Assembly: GCF_000376445.1 (NCBI RefSeq)
Contig: NZ_AQXI01000001.1
Coordinates: forward strand, 2,567,734-2,631,733
Direction of reading: 5' to 3'
Source: Haladaptatus paucihalophilus DX253
GTDB lineage: Archaea; Halobacteriota; Halobacteria; Halobacteriales; Haladaptataceae
DNA length: 64,000 bases
Both the position numbers and the translations under genes were made by a program. Under the pieces are notes generated by a model that saw only the letters and a program-made list of their open reading frames with translations, was not told where the DNA came from and made no database searches. This document shows positions 52,762 through 62,308 of the stretch, piece after piece. Within the stretch, counting starts at the first letter, position 1. Each line of letters opens with the position of its first letter.

Positions 52762-55428
52762 ATGGACGCGGCGCTGGGGGCACCCGAGAAGATGGCCGAA
52801 CACAGCGACGAGCTGACGCCGATGATGCGCCAGTACTTCGAGCTGTGTCGGCAGTACGACGATTCGATGGTACTGTTTCAGGTCGGCGACTTCTACGAGA
52901 CGTTCTGCGAGGCGGCCGAGCGCTGTTCGAGGATTCTCGAAATCACGCTCACGCAACGCGAGGACAACACGGGGACGTATCCGATGGCCGGAATTCCCAT
53001 CGACAACGCCGAATCGTACATCGAGGCGCTGTTGGACGCGGGCTATCGCGTCGCCGTCGCCGACCAAGTGCAGGACCCGGCGGACGCCTCCGGCGTGGTC
53101 GAACGCGCCGTCACCCGCGTCGTCACGCCCGGCACCCTGACCGAGGACGAACTGCTCCACGGCGACGACAACAACTTCGTCGCCAGTCTCGCCCACGACG
53201 AGGGGTACGGCCTCGCCATCCTCGACGTTTCGACGGGGGACTTCTACGCGACGACGGTCGAAACCGCGAGCGAGGTCCGCAACGAAGTGGAGCGGTTCGC
53301 ACCGACGGAAGCCATCGTCGCCCCCGCCCTCGACCCCGACTCGGCCGCGTCCGACGGTGCGACCGACACGCAGACCCCCGACGTCTTCGACGCGGACTGC
53401 ATGGTGACGGAGTACGCCGGAGCCACCTTTGACATCGACGGCGCGAGCGAGTTGGTCGCCGACTACTTCGGCCCGCCGGACCGACTGCTCGCCACCGACG
53501 CCGAAATCCGGGCCTGCGGGGCGCTTCTCTCCTACGCCGAGTACGTCCGCGGCGGCGAAGGCGTGACCGAGGACGACACTGACGACACCGACACCCGTCT
53601 CGACTACCTCAACCACCTCACGCGGTACGACCCGCGCTCGTACATGCTGTTGGACGCCGTGGCGCTCACGAGTCTCGAATTGTTCTCGTCCCGCGCCGTT
53701 CACGGGCAGGACGACGCCACGCTCGTCGGCGTGCTGGACGAAACCGCGTGCGCCCTCGGCAGTCGCAAACTCACGGACTGGCTCCGCCGCCCCCTGCTGG
53801 AACGCGACCGCATCGAAGCCCGACTCGACGCCGTGGAGGAGTGGACGACGACGGTGCAAGCGCGCGAAGAGGTCCACGAGCTTCTCCGAAACGTCTACGA
53901 CATCGAACGCCTCATCTCCCGCGTCTCCCGCGGCCGGGCAAACGCCCGCGATTTGCGCTCGCTGAAGGCCACGCTCGACGTGGTGCCGGACATCGCGGAG
54001 GCGATGGAGGGCGTCGAATCTCCCAAACTACGACGCCTCCACGAGAATCTGGACGAGATGGCCGACGTGCGCGACCGAATCGGACGCGCGATTCCCGAGG
54101 AACCGCCAATCGAAATTACCGAGGGCGGCGTCATCAAATCGGGCTACGACGACGAACTGGACGACCTCCGCGAGACGGAGCGCTCGGGGAAGGCGTGGAT
54201 AGACGACCTCGAAGCGAGCGAACGCGAGCGGACGGGTATCGGGTCGCTCAAGGTCGGCTACAATCAGGTCCACGGCTACTACATCGAGGTCACCGACCCG
54301 AACCTCGACAAGGTGCCCGAGGACTACACGCGACGGCAGACCCTGAAAAATTCGGAGCGATTCTACACGCCGGAACTCAAGGAGCGCGAGGACGAAATCG
54401 TCCGCGCCGAACAGCGCGCGGACGAGTTGGAGTACGACCTCTTTTGCGAGGTGCGCGAGGCCGTCGCCGAGGAATCAGAGCGGGTGCAGTCGCTCGCCGA
54501 GACGCTGGCCGAACTCGACACCCTCGTCGCGCTGGCCGAAGTCGCCGCCAAACACGGCTACTCGCGCCCCGAAATCGTCCCGGAGGGCATCGAGATTCGA
54601 AACGGCCGCCATCCCGTCGTCGAGCGAACCCAATCTTCGTTCGTGCCGAACGACACCCGCCTCGACCACGACACGCTGGCGGTCATCACCGGCCCGAACA
54701 TGGCCGGGAAATCGACGTACATGCGGCAGGTCGCGCTCATCACCATCCTCGCACAGGTCGGGAGTTTCGTCCCCGCCGACGAGGCGCGCCTCGAACTGGT
54801 GGACCGCGTGTTCACCCGCGTCGGCGCGAGCGACGACATCGCGGGCGGCCGCTCGACGTTCATGGTCGAGATGACCGAACTCGCCGACATCCTCGGAAAC
54901 GCGACCGACCGCTCGCTGATTTTGCTGGACGAGGTGGGCCGCGGAACGAGCACGACGGACGGTTTCGCCATCGCCCGCTCGGTGACCGAGCACGTCCACG
55001 ACGAAATCGGCGCGAAGACGCTCTTTGCGACCCACCACCACGACCTCACGGCCGTCGCCGACGACCTTCCGAACGCCATCAACCTCCACTTCGGCGCGAC
55101 CGAGCGGGACGGCGAGGTCGTCTTCGACCACCACATCTCGGAGGGCGCGACGATGGCCTCCTACGGCGTCGAAGTCGCCCAACTCGCCGGTGTCCCGGAG
55201 TCGGTCATCCGCCGCTCGAAGGACCTTCTGGCCGAAGACGAGGGGGACTCGGTGGACGAAGGCACCTGTCTTCGGGACGCCGACCCGAGCGATTCCGCTC
55301 CCCAGTCACCTCCCGTGACATCCGCTTCGAACGACGTGCTCGCCGAACTCCGCCGTACCAACGTCGCCGACACGACGCCGCTCGAAGCGTTGCAACTGCT
55401 CGATAGGCTGAAGAGAGAGTTAGACTGA
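52762..55428 (+). CDS. mutS: DNA mismatch repair protein MutS (second copy)
   Basis: A protein of 888 residues from ATG 52762 (an in-frame start at 52735 lacks conservation). VGDFYETF (Phe44, Glu46) is the mismatch-reading motif; [11 protein letters not shown] and [16 protein letters not shown] are the Walker motifs, and ATHHHDL follows. It is clearly a paralog of, not identical to, the copy at 40.9 kb. Its C-terminus is 12 bases from the stop codon of the convergent nucS gene. Confidence 0.95.
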   Translation: MDAALGAPEKMAEHSDELTPMMRQYFELCRQYDDSMVLFQVGDFYETFCEAAERCSRILEITLTQREDNTGTYPMAGIPIDNAESYIEALLDAGYRVAVADQVQDPADASGVVERAVTRVVTPGTLTEDELLHGDDNNFVASLAHDEGYGLAILDVSTGDFYATTVETASEVRNEVERFAPTEAIVAPALDPDSAASDGATDTQTPDVFDADCMVTEYAGATFDIDGASELVADYFGPPDRLLATDAEIRACGALLSYAEYVRGGEGVTEDDTDDTDTRLDYLNHLTRYDPRSYMLLDAVALTSLELFSSRAVHGQDDATLVGVLDETACALGSRKLTDWLRRPLLERDRIEARLDAVEEWTTTVQAREEVHELLRNVYDIERLISRVSRGRANARDLRSLKATLDVVPDIAEAMEGVESPKLRRLHENLDEMADVRDRIGRAIPEEPPIEITEGGVIKSGYDDELDDLRETERSGKAWIDDLEASERERTGIGSLKVGYNQVHGYYIEVTDPNLDKVPEDYTRRQTLKNSERFYTPELKEREDEIVRAEQRADELEYDLFCEVREAVAEESERVQSLAETLAELDTLVALAEVAAKHGYSRPEIVPEGIEIRNGRHPVVERTQSSFVPNDTRLDHDTLAVITGPNMAGKSTYMRQVALITILAQVGSFVPADEARLELVDRVFTRVGASDDIAGGRSTFMVEMTELADILGNATDRSLILLDEVGRGTSTTDGFAIARSVTEHVHDEIGAKTLFATHHHDLTAVADDLPNAINLHFGATERDGEVVFDHHISEGATMASYGVEVAQLAGVPESVIRRSKDLLAEDEGDSVDEGTCLRDADPSDSAPQSPPVTSASNDVLAELRRTNVADTTPLEALQLLDRLKRELD

Positions 55429-55439
55429 GTTGTGTCCGT

Positions 55440-56174
55440 TCAGGGTTCCAACGAGACGAACTCCAACCCGCTTTCGGCGAGCATGTTGCGGGCGCGTTCC
55501 GTCACCGACGGCGCGACGAGAACGCCGCGAATCTCGGCTTCGGCGTGCAGGTCGCGGCGGAGGGCGTCCACGTAGCGCCGGAGTTGGCCGACCGCATCGG
55601 GGCCGACGCGCCGTCGTTTGAGTTCCACAACCATCGTGGTGCCCTCCGCGTCCGTGCCGTAGATGTCGATGGCACCCGCCGCCGTCTGGCGCTCCGTGGC
55701 GAGCGGCGTGAAACCCGCCTCCACGAGGTCCGGGTCGTCCAGAATCCGCTGTCGGAGGTCCTCTTCCGTCCCGTCCAGGGACAACTCCGTCGCGTCGGTC
55801 ACGTCGAACGCGGACACCTGCGTGAGGCGCTCGAACTCGACTTCGAGCGATTCGCTCGGACTCGTTCGCTGGCTACCGACGCGGAGGCGGTCGCCCACGA
55901 GTTCGGCGTCGAGGGTTCCACCCGGCGGTTGCCAGTTCACCGGTTTCTGTCCCTCCTCGGTGTGGACGAGCGTGGTTCCGTCGGGTTTGAGCACGACGAG
56001 TCGGTCGCCGGGACCGAGATAGCTCTCCGCGCGGCCGTCGTAATCGACCGTACAGCGCCCGAACAGGGTCACGAGGTCTCCCCGTTCGATGGCCGTCTCG
56101 ACGTGTGCCAGCGCCTCGCCGTGCGTCGGCGTCCGGAGCGTGGCGGGGTCCGTCCTGTCGTTCGTCTGCGTCAC
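55440..56174 (-). CDS. nucS: Mismatch-specific endonuclease NucS/EndoMS
   Basis: Cuts both strands at mismatches and works independently of MutS. It has 244 residues from GTG 56174, chosen because the longer frame to 56216 would collide with the next gene and a TATA-like tttttat lies just upstream. The C-terminal nuclease has AAGAIDIYG (Asp170), MVVELKR (Glu184, Lys186) and VGQLRRYVDA, the NucS signature. The N-terminal part has VNWQPPG, whose Trp contributes to base flipping in the Thermococcus enzyme. Tail to tail with mutS. Confidence 0.92.
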   Translation of the reverse strand: MTQTNDRTDPATLRTPTHGEALAHVETAIERGDLVTLFGRCTVDYDGRAESYLGPGDRLVVLKPDGTTLVHTEEGQKPVNWQPPGGTLDAELVGDRLRVGSQRTSPSESLEVEFERLTQVSAFDVTDATELSLDGTEEDLRQRILDDPDLVEAGFTPLATERQTAAGAIDIYGTDAEGTTMVVELKRRRVGPDAVGQLRRYVDALRRDLHAEAEIRGVLVAPSVTERARNMLAESGLEFVSLEP

Positions 56175-56215
56175 TGACCGATGGTAGATGGTAGTCGGAT
56201 AAAAACCGATTGCCA

Positions 56216-56752
56216 TCACCGCACGGAAATCACCTCCCGGCGGCTTCCCGCCCACTCGCCGACGCGAGATGCGAGGTAGTCGTGAGCGTCCTCGACATCG
56301 AGCACGTCACGGCGAACCATGTCCCGAACCACATCCCGCGTCGCGCGAAACCAGCGGCGGACGCGGGCGGCGTCGCGCTCCGACTCGACCGCGACGAGCG
56401 CGCCAGCGTGCACGTCGGCGTCGGCGGTCACGCCGAACCAGAGCGGGAGGTACGCGGCGACGAGCCACGCCAGGGAGACGACGTAGAACGCCTCGAACGC
56501 CCGATAGTCGAACGTCGCGGCATCGTCGAACGCCAGCGCGGTATCTCGGGGCGTCGGGTCGATTGCGGGCGTCCATCTCTCTCCGGTTCGGGTCGTGCGG
56601 TTACCCGCGAAGGGTGTTTCCGGCGTGATTTCGTGACTGAGTTCGAGGTCCGCCGCGCCCCAGTGTGCGTAGTGACGGTCGTACCGGCCGTCGGGTCGCT
56701 CGTAAACGACGAGTGCTCGGTGTCCCACGGTGGCCCGGAGTGCTCCCGTCAT
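56216..56752 (-). CDS. Haloarchaeal protein of unknown function (178 residues)
   Basis: Starts at ATG 56752. It has MTGALRATVGHRALVVYERP, then DRHYAHWGAADLEL with several acidic and aromatic residues, and a C-terminal helical part with WFRATRDVVRDMVRRDVLDV. It resembles a family of uncharacterised haloarchaeal proteins (DUF6735 in my memory, unverified). No catalytic motif is clear. It is divergent from the GH15 gene with a strong palindrome between them. Confidence 0.6.
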   Translation of the reverse strand: MTGALRATVGHRALVVYERPDGRYDRHYAHWGAADLELSHEITPETPFAGNRTTRTGERWTPAIDPTPRDTALAFDDAATFDYRAFEAFYVVSLAWLVAAYLPLWFGVTADADVHAGALVAVESERDAARVRRWFRATRDVVRDMVRRDVLDVEDAHDYLASRVGEWAGSRREVISVR

Positions 56753-56762
56753 CACATAAAAA

Positions 56763-56791
56763 CGTCCGCGTCGTCGCCGACGACGCGGACG
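56763..56791. promoter_or_regulatory. 13-bp palindrome between divergent genes
   Basis: CGTCCGCGTCGTC-GCC-GACGACGCGGACG is a perfect 13-bp stem with a 3-base centre, 10 bases upstream of the start of the 178-residue gene and about 75 bases before the GH15 start. It could be an operator or belong to the same class of 3-base-centred palindromes as the block at 25.7-26.1 kb. Confidence 0.5.
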
Positions 56792-56866
56792 GTGAACCGC
56801 CCAAAGGTTCAATTCGTTGCTCGGTCGAATTCTCGGTATGACGCGGTTCGCTGGGGGTCCGAAACG

Positions 56867-58696
56867 ATGACGCGGTATTCTCCGCTCGAACGGTACGGAC
56901 TCATCGGTAATCTGGAGACCTGTGCGCTGGTCAACGACGAGGGCGAAATCGAGTGGCTCCCCCTGCCACACGTCGAATCATCGAGCGTGTTTACGAGCGT
57001 CTTGGACGCCGAAAACGGGGGATGCTGGCGGATTCAGCCGACCGACTCGTTCGACTCGGAACAGTCGTATCTCGACGGAACGAACGTGTTGCGGACGACG
57101 TTCGAAACGGACTCCGGGCGCGTGCGGGTTACCGATTTCATGCCCGTCCGCGACGACGGCATGGAGCGTGCGGTCTACCGCGAGGTGACGGCCGTCGAGG
57201 GGAGCGTCGAACTCGAACTGACGTTCGCCCCGCGATTTGATTACGCACGGGCGGAATCGGTCGTGGAATCCGCCGACGGCGGGATTCGTGTCTCGGACGG
57301 GGAGTATCCGACTGACGACGCGGAATTCGTCTTTCTCGCGGGCGGTGTCGGATTCGAGGTGGACGGGGCGACCGTCCGCGCCACGTGGTCGCTGTCGGCG
57401 GACGAATCGACGTGGTTCGTGCTGTCGCACGAGGAAACGGGTGAGGCGGCCCCCGACGCTTGTTCCCAACGTCTCGACCGAACGGTGGATTTCTGGCGCG
57501 AGTGGGTGCATTCCTGTCCGGACGGGTGCTCGTTCGACGGAGTGCACCACGACCTCGCGGTCCGGTCGGGATTGGTGCTCAAACTGCTCACCCACCGCGA
57601 AACGGGAGCCATCTGTGCCGCGCCGACCACCTCGCTCCCCGAGAACGTCGGCGGGGTTCGAAACTGGGATTATCGCTACAATTGGATTCGAGACGCCGCG
57701 TTCACGATTCAAGCGCTCGCCAACCTCGGCCACACCGCGGAAGCAGAATCGTACTTCGATTGGTTCCTCAACCTCAGCCACGCCGAGCACCCGACGCAAC
57801 TGCAACCGCTCTACGGACTGCACGGCGCTCCCGACCTACAGGAACGAACGCTCGACCATCTCTCGGGCTACCGCGACTCGTCCCCGGTTCGCGTCGGCAA
57901 CGCGGCGAAGGACCAGCGACAACTCGACATCTTCGGCGAACTCCTCTTGGCGATATTCGAAACGACCGACGGAGACGAGTTCAACCCCCACGACTGGGAC
58001 GCGATTCGCGGTATCGTCGAGCACGTCTGCGACGTCTGGGACGAACCCGACGCGGGAATCTGGGAAGTTCGCGGCGGCCCGCGTCACTTCGTCCACTCGA
58101 AGGTGATGTGTTGGGTCGCGCTCGACCGCGGCTTGCGAATCTCCGACGAGTGGGGGTTCGACGCCCCGACCGGAAAATGGGAGCAGACGCGCGACATGAT
58201 CCGCGGCGAAATCCTCGAACGGGGGTACGACGACGATATCGGGAGTTTCGTCCAATCCTACGGTTCGAAGTCGCTGGATGCGACGGCGTTGCTGATAGCC
58301 ATCGTCGGTTTCCTCCCGTTCGAGGACGGCCGGGTGCAAAACACCATCGACGCCATCCGCGACCGACTCGAAGCGGACGACGACGGTCTCGTCCGGCGCT
58401 ACGACGGCGCGGACGGTCTACCGGGCGAGGAGGGGGCCTTCGTCATCTGCTCGTTCTGGCTCGTCTCCGCGCTGGCGCTCTCCGGTCGCGTCGAGGAAGC
58501 ACGCGACGTGTTCGAGTCGGTCTGTGACCACGCGAGTCCGCTCGGCCTGCTCGCCGAGGAAATCGACCCGGAGACGGGGGAACTGCTGGGAAACTACCCG
58601 CAGGCGTTCAGTCACGTCGGGTTGGTCAACGCCGCGCTGTATCTCGGCATGGCCGAGCGCGGGGAGGAGTCGGTCCCGGAAGCGATCGGAAAATAG
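56867..58696 (+). CDS. GH15 family glycoside hydrolase (glucoamylase or trehalase type)
   Basis: A protein of 609 residues from ATG 56867. The N-terminal beta-sandwich is followed by an (alpha/alpha)6 barrel. Marks of the archaeal GH15 group are NWDYRYNWIRDAAF (with the general-acid neighbourhood) and EEIDPETGELLGNYPQAFSH near the C-terminus. Archaeal members include trehalases and glucoamylases. With an OtsA in the same window, a trehalose-degrading role is plausible. No signal peptide, so cytoplasmic. Confidence 0.88.
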   Translation: MTRYSPLERYGLIGNLETCALVNDEGEIEWLPLPHVESSSVFTSVLDAENGGCWRIQPTDSFDSEQSYLDGTNVLRTTFETDSGRVRVTDFMPVRDDGMERAVYREVTAVEGSVELELTFAPRFDYARAESVVESADGGIRVSDGEYPTDDAEFVFLAGGVGFEVDGATVRATWSLSADESTWFVLSHEETGEAAPDACSQRLDRTVDFWREWVHSCPDGCSFDGVHHDLAVRSGLVLKLLTHRETGAICAAPTTSLPENVGGVRNWDYRYNWIRDAAFTIQALANLGHTAEAESYFDWFLNLSHAEHPTQLQPLYGLHGAPDLQERTLDHLSGYRDSSPVRVGNAAKDQRQLDIFGELLLAIFETTDGDEFNPHDWDAIRGIVEHVCDVWDEPDAGIWEVRGGPRHFVHSKVMCWVALDRGLRISDEWGFDAPTGKWEQTRDMIRGEILERGYDDDIGSFVQSYGSKSLDATALLIAIVGFLPFEDGRVQNTIDAIRDRLEADDDGLVRRYDGADGLPGEEGAFVICSFWLVSALALSGRVEEARDVFESVCDHASPLGLLAEEIDPETGELLGNYPQAFSHVGLVNAALYLGMAERGEESVPEAIGK

Positions 58697-58708
58697 CGGC
58701 TCCGAACC

Positions 58709-59473
58709 TCATTCGAGGACTTCGGTCGCGTTGTCGCGCGGCCGGTAGCCGAGCGCACGCTCCGCCCAGAGCAGGGAGAGGAACCGGTCGTCGTTGCGCG
58801 ACGTGGCGTGGGCGGTGACGGCCCGTTCCGGCAGGTCCGCCGTCACGGCGGCGCGAATCACGTCGCGGCAGTCCCGCGGGCTGAGCCACATGGCGCGGGC
58901 GAAGCGGGCGTGTTCCTCCGGTTCGTCCTGCGTGTCTCGAAGGCCGTCTTCGGGAAGGAGCCACCCGATTCGGAGGTTGACGACCTCGATACCGTGCCGG
59001 TCGGCGTAGTAGGTCCCCAACGCCTCGCCGGTCACCTTGCTCACGCCGTAGTAGGAATCCGGGCGCGGCGGGTCGTCGTGGGAGATCGGTTCGGCCGTCT
59101 CGGTCGTCATCGTCTCCGTCTTCGTTCTGTCGGCGGCGTTGTACATTCCGACGGCGTGGTTCGAGGAGGCGAAGACGACCCGCCGAATCCCGTGTTCCCG
59201 CGCCGCCTCGAAGACGTTCCGCGTTCCCTCGATGTTCACGTCCACGGTGCTCCGCCAGTCCGCCTCGGGCGACGGGTTCGCCGCGAGGTGTACCACCACG
59301 TCGTGTCCCGACAGGGCGTCGGAAAGCGCGTCGTAGTCCGTCACGTCACAGCGCACGCTGTCGATGTCGTCGTGCTCGCTGTGCGTAATCGGCGTCACGT
59401 CGTGGTCTTCGAGCGCGGCCAACGACTCGCGGCCGACGGTGCCTCCGGCACCCGTCACTGCGATCCGTGTCAT
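58709..59473 (-). CDS. Extended SDR, NAD-dependent epimerase/dehydratase, possibly archaeal glucose-6-phosphate dehydrogenase
   Basis: A protein of 254 residues. Rossmann motif VTGAGGTVGRES, VVHLAANPS, and the Tyr-Lys catalytic pair in YYGVSKVTGEAL. Haloarchaeal NAD-dependent glucose-6-phosphate dehydrogenase (Azf) belongs to this family, and the sugar-metabolism genes nearby make that possible, but a general sugar-nucleotide epimerase cannot be excluded. It converges on the GH15 gene with a 12-base gap. Confidence 0.75.
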   Translation of the reverse strand: MTRIAVTGAGGTVGRESLAALEDHDVTPITHSEHDDIDSVRCDVTDYDALSDALSGHDVVVHLAANPSPEADWRSTVDVNIEGTRNVFEAAREHGIRRVVFASSNHAVGMYNAADRTKTETMTTETAEPISHDDPPRPDSYYGVSKVTGEALGTYYADRHGIEVVNLRIGWLLPEDGLRDTQDEPEEHARFARAMWLSPRDCRDVIRAAVTADLPERAVTAHATSRNDDRFLSLLWAERALGYRPRDNATEVLE

Positions 59474-59734
59474 GTCGGCGTGATTCGTCCCCGACGACCC
59501 TATATCCTCCGTCGAACGGTGTCAGGAAACTATCGATTCGTGGATTTGGCGACGTGGCGTCGAACGATTCCACTCCGTTCGTTTTTTGCTACTGAATCCT
59601 ATCGTCGAACACTGATTCGATGCCTGGTTAACTAATAACTACTATAAAGTACTGAATAGTCCTAAATCATACTGAAGAATACTATTCTCGGCGCTTCTCG
59701 CCGTCAGGAACGTCCGATTGCATCCGTCTTCGAA

Positions 59735-60460
59735 TCACGCCCACGACGCGGTATCCGCGACGTCGAACGGGCGGGCGTCGGCGAGGTCGAACAGGTGTAC
59801 GACGTCCTCCCGGCCGTAGTGGTCGAGCAGTTCGTGCAACGACCGGAACGTCAGCGTCTCGGTCGCTCCGGCGGCCGCGAGCGCGATGTACCGCTCGCCG
59901 AACACGGGAACGTCCTTGTTGATGACCTTCCCGAAGCCCCGAAACTTCTCGGGGCGGAGCGCGTCGAGGTCGATACCGTGGTCGTACGTGTCCCAGCGGG
60001 TGTCCTCTGGTCGGATTCCGACCTCTCGGCACGCGGTTTCGAGCCGCGTGTAGTCGCCGAACGCGTCCCACGCCGGACGCCGTAAATCGACGTGCGCGAG
60101 GTCCGCTTCGAGTCGGGTCCGAAGCCGTTCGGCGAGGCCCTCCCGCGTCGAATCGGCCGCCGCCCTTGCTCGGCCGAAGAGTTGCGGCACGTCGAACGTC
60201 TCGCCGCCGTAGGTGATGTACTCGTCCCCGTCCCGCTCGGCGAGCCAATCGAGCGTTCGTGCGACCAAATCGAGTTCGTCGTCGGGCGTGTCGTCCCGTC
60301 GGAACAGCATCTCCGTCTCCCTGTCGCCGCCGGGCGATTCGTAGCCGACCGCGACCGCGAGCAGTTCGAAGTACGCCGGGTCGCGGAAATCCGGCGGCGT
60401 CTCGTAGTGGTCGAGCGTCGGGCTCACCGTTTCGATGTCGAGTGCGAACCGTCCTGCCAT
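59735..60460 (-). CDS. 3'-5' exonuclease of the PolB-like family
   Basis: A protein of 241 residues. FALDIETVS (Asp8, Glu10) is exonuclease motif I, and a later GREDVVHLFDLAD holds a motif-III-like Asp. The ITYGGETFDVPQLFGR stretch (about 81-96) is the conserved motif II region. It should degrade single-stranded DNA ends; no polymerase is attached. It shares no short spacing with its neighbours. Confidence 0.75.
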   Translation of the reverse strand: MAGRFALDIETVSPTLDHYETPPDFRDPAYFELLAVAVGYESPGGDRETEMLFRRDDTPDDELDLVARTLDWLAERDGDEYITYGGETFDVPQLFGRARAAADSTREGLAERLRTRLEADLAHVDLRRPAWDAFGDYTRLETACREVGIRPEDTRWDTYDHGIDLDALRPEKFRGFGKVINKDVPVFGERYIALAAAGATETLTFRSLHELLDHYGREDVVHLFDLADARPFDVADTASWA

Positions 60461-60523
60461 CTATCGTTCACGGCGTCGGGCGGCGATGGTAAAACTATGG
60501 TAATCTGTTTCGGCGACCCCGCG

Positions 60524-61159
60524 TTACCGGTCGCCGTCCACGAGCCGTTCGAGTTGCTCCGGCGGGACCGCACCGCGCGCGGCGTGGCCGTCGTACGCGA
60601 ACGTCGGGACGCCCGTCACACCGCGCCGTTGCGCTTCCGCGGACCTGTCTTGAAGCTCTTCGCGGAGGTCGTCGTCCGCGATTGCGTTCCGAATCTCGTC
60701 CGTATCGAGTCCCGCGCCTTCCGCGAGGTCGGCGAGGACGTCCGCGTCTCCGATGTCCCGTCCATCCTGCCACAGCGCCTCGAAAATCGCCTCGTCGAAG
60801 TCGAGCCAGTCGTCGGGGTGCTCGGATTTGACGTAGTAGGAGGCGACTTGCGCGCGGAGCGAGTCAACGTCGGTCGCTATCTCCTGAGCCATCTCGACGT
60901 CGTACTTCTCCTGTAGCCGCCGGACGTTCTCCCGCGCTTGTCGGTAGTACTGTTCGCCCTTCCCGTCCTCTGCGCTCTGGTCGATGGAGCCGTCGTCGTT
61001 GCGCTTCCCGCTCCGCAGGTCGAACGGATGCCAGTCGAGTACGAGGGGGTCCTCGCGCGTCTCCCGATACCGCTCCAGCGACTGGCGTCCCAGATAGCAG
61101 AACGGGCAGACGTAATCGGAGTACACGACGAGTCGGTCGGCCGCTTCGGGGTGGCTCAT
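60524..61159 (-). CDS. DsbA-family (FrnE-like) thioredoxin-fold protein
   Basis: A protein of 211 residues from ATG 61159; the longer open frame upstream is unconserved. Near the start is YVCPFCYLG (Cys18, Cys21), and GVTGVPTFAYDG near the end holds the cis-Pro of the fold. This matches the FrnE / 2-hydroxychromene-isomerase-like group of DsbA proteins, usually cytoplasmic oxidoreductases. Confidence 0.82.
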   Translation of the reverse strand: MSHPEAADRLVVYSDYVCPFCYLGRQSLERYRETREDPLVLDWHPFDLRSGKRNDDGSIDQSAEDGKGEQYYRQARENVRRLQEKYDVEMAQEIATDVDSLRAQVASYYVKSEHPDDWLDFDEAIFEALWQDGRDIGDADVLADLAEGAGLDTDEIRNAIADDDLREELQDRSAEAQRRGVTGVPTFAYDGHAARGAVPPEQLERLVDGDR

Positions 61160-61356
61160 GGATGGCCGTTGTGCGGTGGGGTGCAAAAAGCGGATGGCCT
61201 CGGAAGCGGTTGCCCCTTCGTCGGATTTCCCGTCGTCAGCTCCGCGAGCACTTCGTCTCGTGACTTCGTTCCGCCATTGCCTTTCTTCGATCGTCTCGCC
61301 AGACCACATACCGGAACCGAACGCCTCAGGTACGTCGAGCACGAAATTCGTGACAG

Positions 61357-61728
61357 ATGGCACCCGCACTGTACCCGCTCCACGCCGTCGCCTCCTCCGG
61401 GGGGCTCGCACTCCACGTCGTGTTGGCGGTGGCGGCGGTCGGGTCCGCGGCCGTCTTCCTGCTGGCGCTGGCGGCGTTTCGACAGCGGCGGACGCTCCCG
61501 TATCTGCTGGTGGCACTCGCGTTCGCGGCGCTCGCGGGCCGCGAACTCGTCGGCGGGATGACGGCGGCGAACTACCTCTCCGCGAACGCCCACCACCTGT
61601 ACGAACACGCGCTCGACATCGTCGTCATCGCCCTCCTCATCGGTGCGGTGTACTACGCCAGAAGCGTCGAAACGCGGCGACTGACCCACGACGACGAAAC
61701 GGTGCCGACGGAAGACGATGACGACTGA
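61357..61728 (+). CDS. Small membrane protein paired with a winged-helix regulator
   Basis: A protein of 123 residues with three hydrophobic helices (about 8-42, 46-68 and 86-104) and a charged cytoplasmic tail with several Asp/Glu (TVPTEDDDD). It is followed 33 bases later by a winged-helix gene, a pair that recurs in haloarchaea. No known motif. Confidence 0.65.
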   Translation: MAPALYPLHAVASSGGLALHVVLAVAAVGSAAVFLLALAAFRQRRTLPYLLVALAFAALAGRELVGGMTAANYLSANAHHLYEHALDIVVIALLIGAVYYARSVETRRLTHDDETVPTEDDDD

Positions 61729-61761
61729 CCCACGACGACGAAACGACAACCACTGAAAACG

Positions 61762-62274
61762 ATGACCGAGACACGAACACGGATAGCCCAATGCGTCGAT
61801 TCCCGTCCGGGAATTCACTTCAACGACCTCGTGCGGGAGTCGGAAATCGCGCCCGGACAGGTACAGTATCACATCCGAGCGTTGCTGACCGAGGGTCGCC
61901 TCGTGAGCGAACAGCTCTACGGCAAAACCCACTACTACACCCCCGAGTACGACGAGTGGGAGCGGGCGGCGCTCGCCCTGCTCCGCCGCGAAACCGCCCG
62001 CGACGTGCTCGTCACGCTCTTGGAGCGCGGAACCGCCCGCCCCGGGACGCTAGCCGACGACCTCGGAATCGCCCGGAGCACGCTCGAATGGCACGTCTCG
62101 CACCTCGAAGAGCAGGACCTCGTGGAGAAACGCCACGACGTTCGAAATCGGGTGACGCTCGCGCCGACGCGACCCGAGGAGACGGCCCACCTGCTGGCGG
62201 CCGTCACGCCGTCGTTCCCCGAGCGGATGGTGGACCGCTTCACCCGCCTGGTGGACGGATTGCTGGCTGAGTAG
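61762..62274 (+). CDS. Transcription regulator with two winged helices
   Basis: A protein of 170 residues. The first winged helix is HFNDLVRESEIAPGQVQYHI and the second is LADDLGIARSTLEWHVSHLE. It is likely a regulator of the preceding membrane-protein gene, and resembles MarR/ArsR-type archaeal regulators. A run of six Ts begins 2 bases after the stop codon (62276-62281), a possible terminator. Confidence 0.78.
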   Translation: MTETRTRIAQCVDSRPGIHFNDLVRESEIAPGQVQYHIRALLTEGRLVSEQLYGKTHYYTPEYDEWERAALALLRRETARDVLVTLLERGTARPGTLADDLGIARSTLEWHVSHLEEQDLVEKRHDVRNRVTLAPTRPEETAHLLAAVTPSFPERMVDRFTRLVDGLLAE

Positions 62275-62308
62275 CTTTTTTCGCACGCCGAATCGTATCG
62301 GAGACGAT

